From contig CM055066.1 in the NCBI GenBank assembly GCA_029204045.2, positions 1,178,001 to 1,242,000 of the forward strand: a stretch of 64,000 nucleotides of DNA. Reading direction: 5' to 3'. Origin of the DNA: Tillandsia leiboldiana (Eukaryota > Streptophyta > Magnoliopsida > Poales > Bromeliaceae). Position numbers and translations under genes: made by a program. A model generated the notes under the pieces. The model made no database searches and was not told the origin of the DNA. It saw only the letters and a program-made list of their open reading frames with translations. Below are positions 62,060-64,000 of the stretch, piece after piece (the stretch's first letter is position 1; each line of letters opens with the position of its first letter).

Positions 62060-62196
62060 GCGAAAAACCATCCAGAAGCGAAAGAGTGGGTTTGGTTCGT
62101 TCATTCTCGACCCCTGGTTCCCCTACCCCAACGCTCCCACCATCTCCTCCGCGATTCCTCGTCGATCTCGGCTCCTCGATCGACCACCGCCGCAAT
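61881..62196 (+). promoter_or_regulatory. Putative NOT4 promoter and 5' exon
   Basis: A G-box core CACGTG lies at 61885-61890. A (GA)n tract (about 62025-62055) precedes a GC-rich leader. A donor AAT|GTAAGC at 62196/62197 ends the probable first exon. The exact transcription start is unknown. Confidence 0.5.
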
Positions 62197-62766
62197 GTAA
62201 GCGCTCTCTCCCCGATCCCTCGATCCATTCGCAGTTTCGATCGGTGCATCCCCTCGCAAAATTTGGGGGTTTTTGATGGATTTTGAGGGATTTTGATGGA
62301 TCCGTCGCTAGTAATCGGATGAGCCTGATGTTTGGGGGATTTGTCCGGCTTTTTATGTGATTTGCTTTTGGTTTTGTTTGATCTGGAGTTCGGATGGTGG
62401 ATTTGGGGCTTGGATCTTCGATTTTCTGTTCTTAATTTTTTAATTCGTAGAGGGAAACTTTTCGATTTCCATTTTATTGCTGATCTGGTCGAGCTTTTTC
62501 TCGATACTACTGATGCTGATATTTTGTTGCCATAGCTTCTATTTGGAAAGTAAAAAATTTGGGGATTCTAGGGTTTTTTTATTGTTGTGAATTGTTAATG
62601 TTTGCGATTCCAGTATATATGCGTTACTAGTAATGATAATTATGTTTTGCGTTGCGTAATAGATTTGGGAGGTTGGGTACTGGTGATTTTCTGTGTGTTT
62701 AATGTTCAATTATAATTCTACTAATTGTTGTGGTCTCAAATGCTTTACCTTGTTCTTAGGACGACC

Positions 62767-63584
62767 ATGAGTGATGATGGAGATAGGACTTGCCCTCTGT
62801 GCGCTGAGGAGATGGACCTGACTGATCAGCAGTTGAAGCCATGCAAATGTGGATACAACGTATGAAATTTTATATTATCCGAGGCTTGGAAGCACTCCAT
62901 TTGCAACACAAAGAAGTTTTAATTTTTTGTTCCTTCATTGCTCAATTTTTTGGAGGTTGGAAGTCACCATATTGATCGATGTCCTTTTGGCAGGTTTGTG
63001 TGTGGTGTTGGCATCATATAATGGACATGGCTGAGAAAGAAGACGCGGAAGGGCGCTGTCCTGCGTGCCGCACCTCATACGACAAGGAGAGAATTGTTGC
63101 TGCCAATTGCAAAAGGTTTACGTCAGTTGATTTTAATCTGTTAAATTATTTTTGTTTCTAAAGGAAAATTTATAGTAGTTATAGAATGTTAATTGCCCCC
63201 GTTGTTTCTTGTTGAACAGGATTGTGGCTGAGAATTCTGCAGAGAAAAAGCATAAATCTCAAAAAGTGAGGCCGAAGGCATCGGTGGAAGCTAGGAAGCA
63301 TCTCGGTGGTGTCAGAGTGATACAAAGAAATCTTGTGTACATAATTGGGCTACCTTATAATTTATGCGATGAAAGTGTGCGTTTTGATTTACAGCGCCTT
63401 GAATTTTTGCTTTCTACGTCTTTAATATTTAAATTTTATGCTCTGGGCAACTCACATGTGGTTTTGCACAGATACTCGAGCGCAGAGAATACTTTGGTCA
63501 GTATGGGAAAGTCTTAAAGGTTTCGATATCTCGTCCAACCGGTGCAGCTGCCCAGCAAGCATCATTGAACAACACATTCAGTGT
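62767..63584 (+). CDS. NOT4-type RING-RRM E3 ubiquitin ligase, 5' part (runs off the window)
   Basis: Coding exons seen: 62767-62859 (the exon itself starts at 62760), 62994-63115, 63220-63376 and 63472-63584; the donor GTGTAAGT shows the gene continues to the right. The N-terminus MSDDGDRTCPLCAEEMDLTD, the KPCKCGY turn, VCVWCWHHIMDMAEKED and GRCPACRTSYDKERI form the C4C4 RING of NOT4. A basic linker (VRPKASVEARKHL) and the RRM start follow (RVIQRNLVYIIGLPYNLCDE, ILERREYFGQYGKVLKVSIS). NOT4 is the E3 ligase associated with the CCR4-NOT mRNA deadenylation complex. Splicing of 62196 to 62760 also creates an upstream in-frame ATG (adding Met-Thr-Thr). The donor at 63376 (AGT|GTGCGT) is slightly unusual but keeps the frame. 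Confidence 0.93.
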
Positions 63585-64000
63585 GTAAGTCCTGCAATAT
63601 GTCCTTCGAAAAGAAAAAGTATTTTGACACCCTTTCTTTTCACTCAAAAATCAAAAGATATTGATGTATTTATGTTAGTTGATTGATAACCTGATAGGGT
63701 GTCGATAATGCATGTACGTATTACCTAGGGTAAACTCAAGAACCTTCGTCTCATGCTTACTGAAGTCATCCAATGAGTGCGTGATGGATAGTATAGGACA
63801 TTTACTTTCGTCTTTAGTTCAATGCATTATAGTTTTTGACCATTTTTAAAACACAGTTAGATGGTTGATTTTGTACTGAAGCTCCACATGGTCACATCTC
63901 ACAGTTTGTTTGATTATTAATACCTCTCATAATTTTAGTTGACTTCCTTCAATCTTGAGAATCACTCTTGTTTCCACTTTCTGCATTTATACTATGTCGC
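63585..64000 (+). other. Intron of the NOT4-type gene at the window edge
   Basis: It follows the donor at 63585. I found no convincing next exon before the window ends. Confidence 0.6.

Noticed and set aside
61826..62286. Frames of 85-132 codons in the NOT4 leader
   Set aside because: They are carried by the (GA)n tract and leader; the real protein starts after the 62760 acceptor.

Overview
This window is nuclear DNA of a flowering plant. Large multi-exon genes with GT-AG introns sit in AT-rich intergenic DNA packed with small transposons. The first exons of PHOT1, the BTB gene, the NEDD8 protease and the AP2 gene are very GC-rich, while downstream exons and introns are AT-rich. That 5'-to-3' GC gradient suggests a monocot. 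The species cannot be fixed from the sequence alone.

Layout. 1-475: 3' end of a PLS-class pentatricopeptide repeat gene (+). 1.3-4.9 kb: a decayed L1-type LINE (-) with endonuclease, reverse transcriptase and zf-RVT remains. 5-14 kb: gene-free DNA with MITEs of several families and long (AT)n tracts. 14.1-26.4 kb: a complete phototropin-1 gene (+), 22 coding exons plus a leader intron. 28.3-30.2 kb: a two-exon BTB/POZ gene (-), convergent with PHOT1. 30.4-31.9 kb: nested transposons. 35.1-35.9 kb: an intronless NEDD8-specific protease, DEN1/NEDP1 type (-). 36.5-39.9 kb: TONNEAU1 (+, 8 exons), head-to-head with DEN1. 43.5 kb: a 61-codon small gene candidate (+). 44-53.6 kb: transposons, including a solo copia-like LTR with a perfect 5-bp target duplication. 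54.8-58.9 kb: a euAP2/TOE-type transcription factor (-, 10 exons) with an intact miR172 site. 62.2 kb to the end: the 5' part of a NOT4-type RING-RRM E3 ligase gene (+), cut by the window edge.

The exon models were built by hand from splice sites. Each complete model closes in frame: PHOT1 1009 aa, BTB 511 aa, DEN1 249 aa, TON1 266 aa, AP2 454 aa. The genes do not form one pathway. They cover blue-light sensing, ubiquitin-like regulation (BTB, DEN1, NOT4), cortical microtubule and division-plane control (TON1) and flowering-time/floral patterning (AP2).

The most distinctive non-genic signal is a 12-copy family of foldback MITEs, about 172 bp when full length. Each arm is itself a perfect hairpin. 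Several copies are flanked by exact 9-bp target duplications, which points to a Mutator-type transposase. Other items are a TIR element whose core is degenerate plant telomere repeat (TTTAGGG), a hAT-like element with a MITE nested in it, a Tourist element inside a CACTA-like element, and a NOT4 start codon apparently created by splicing.
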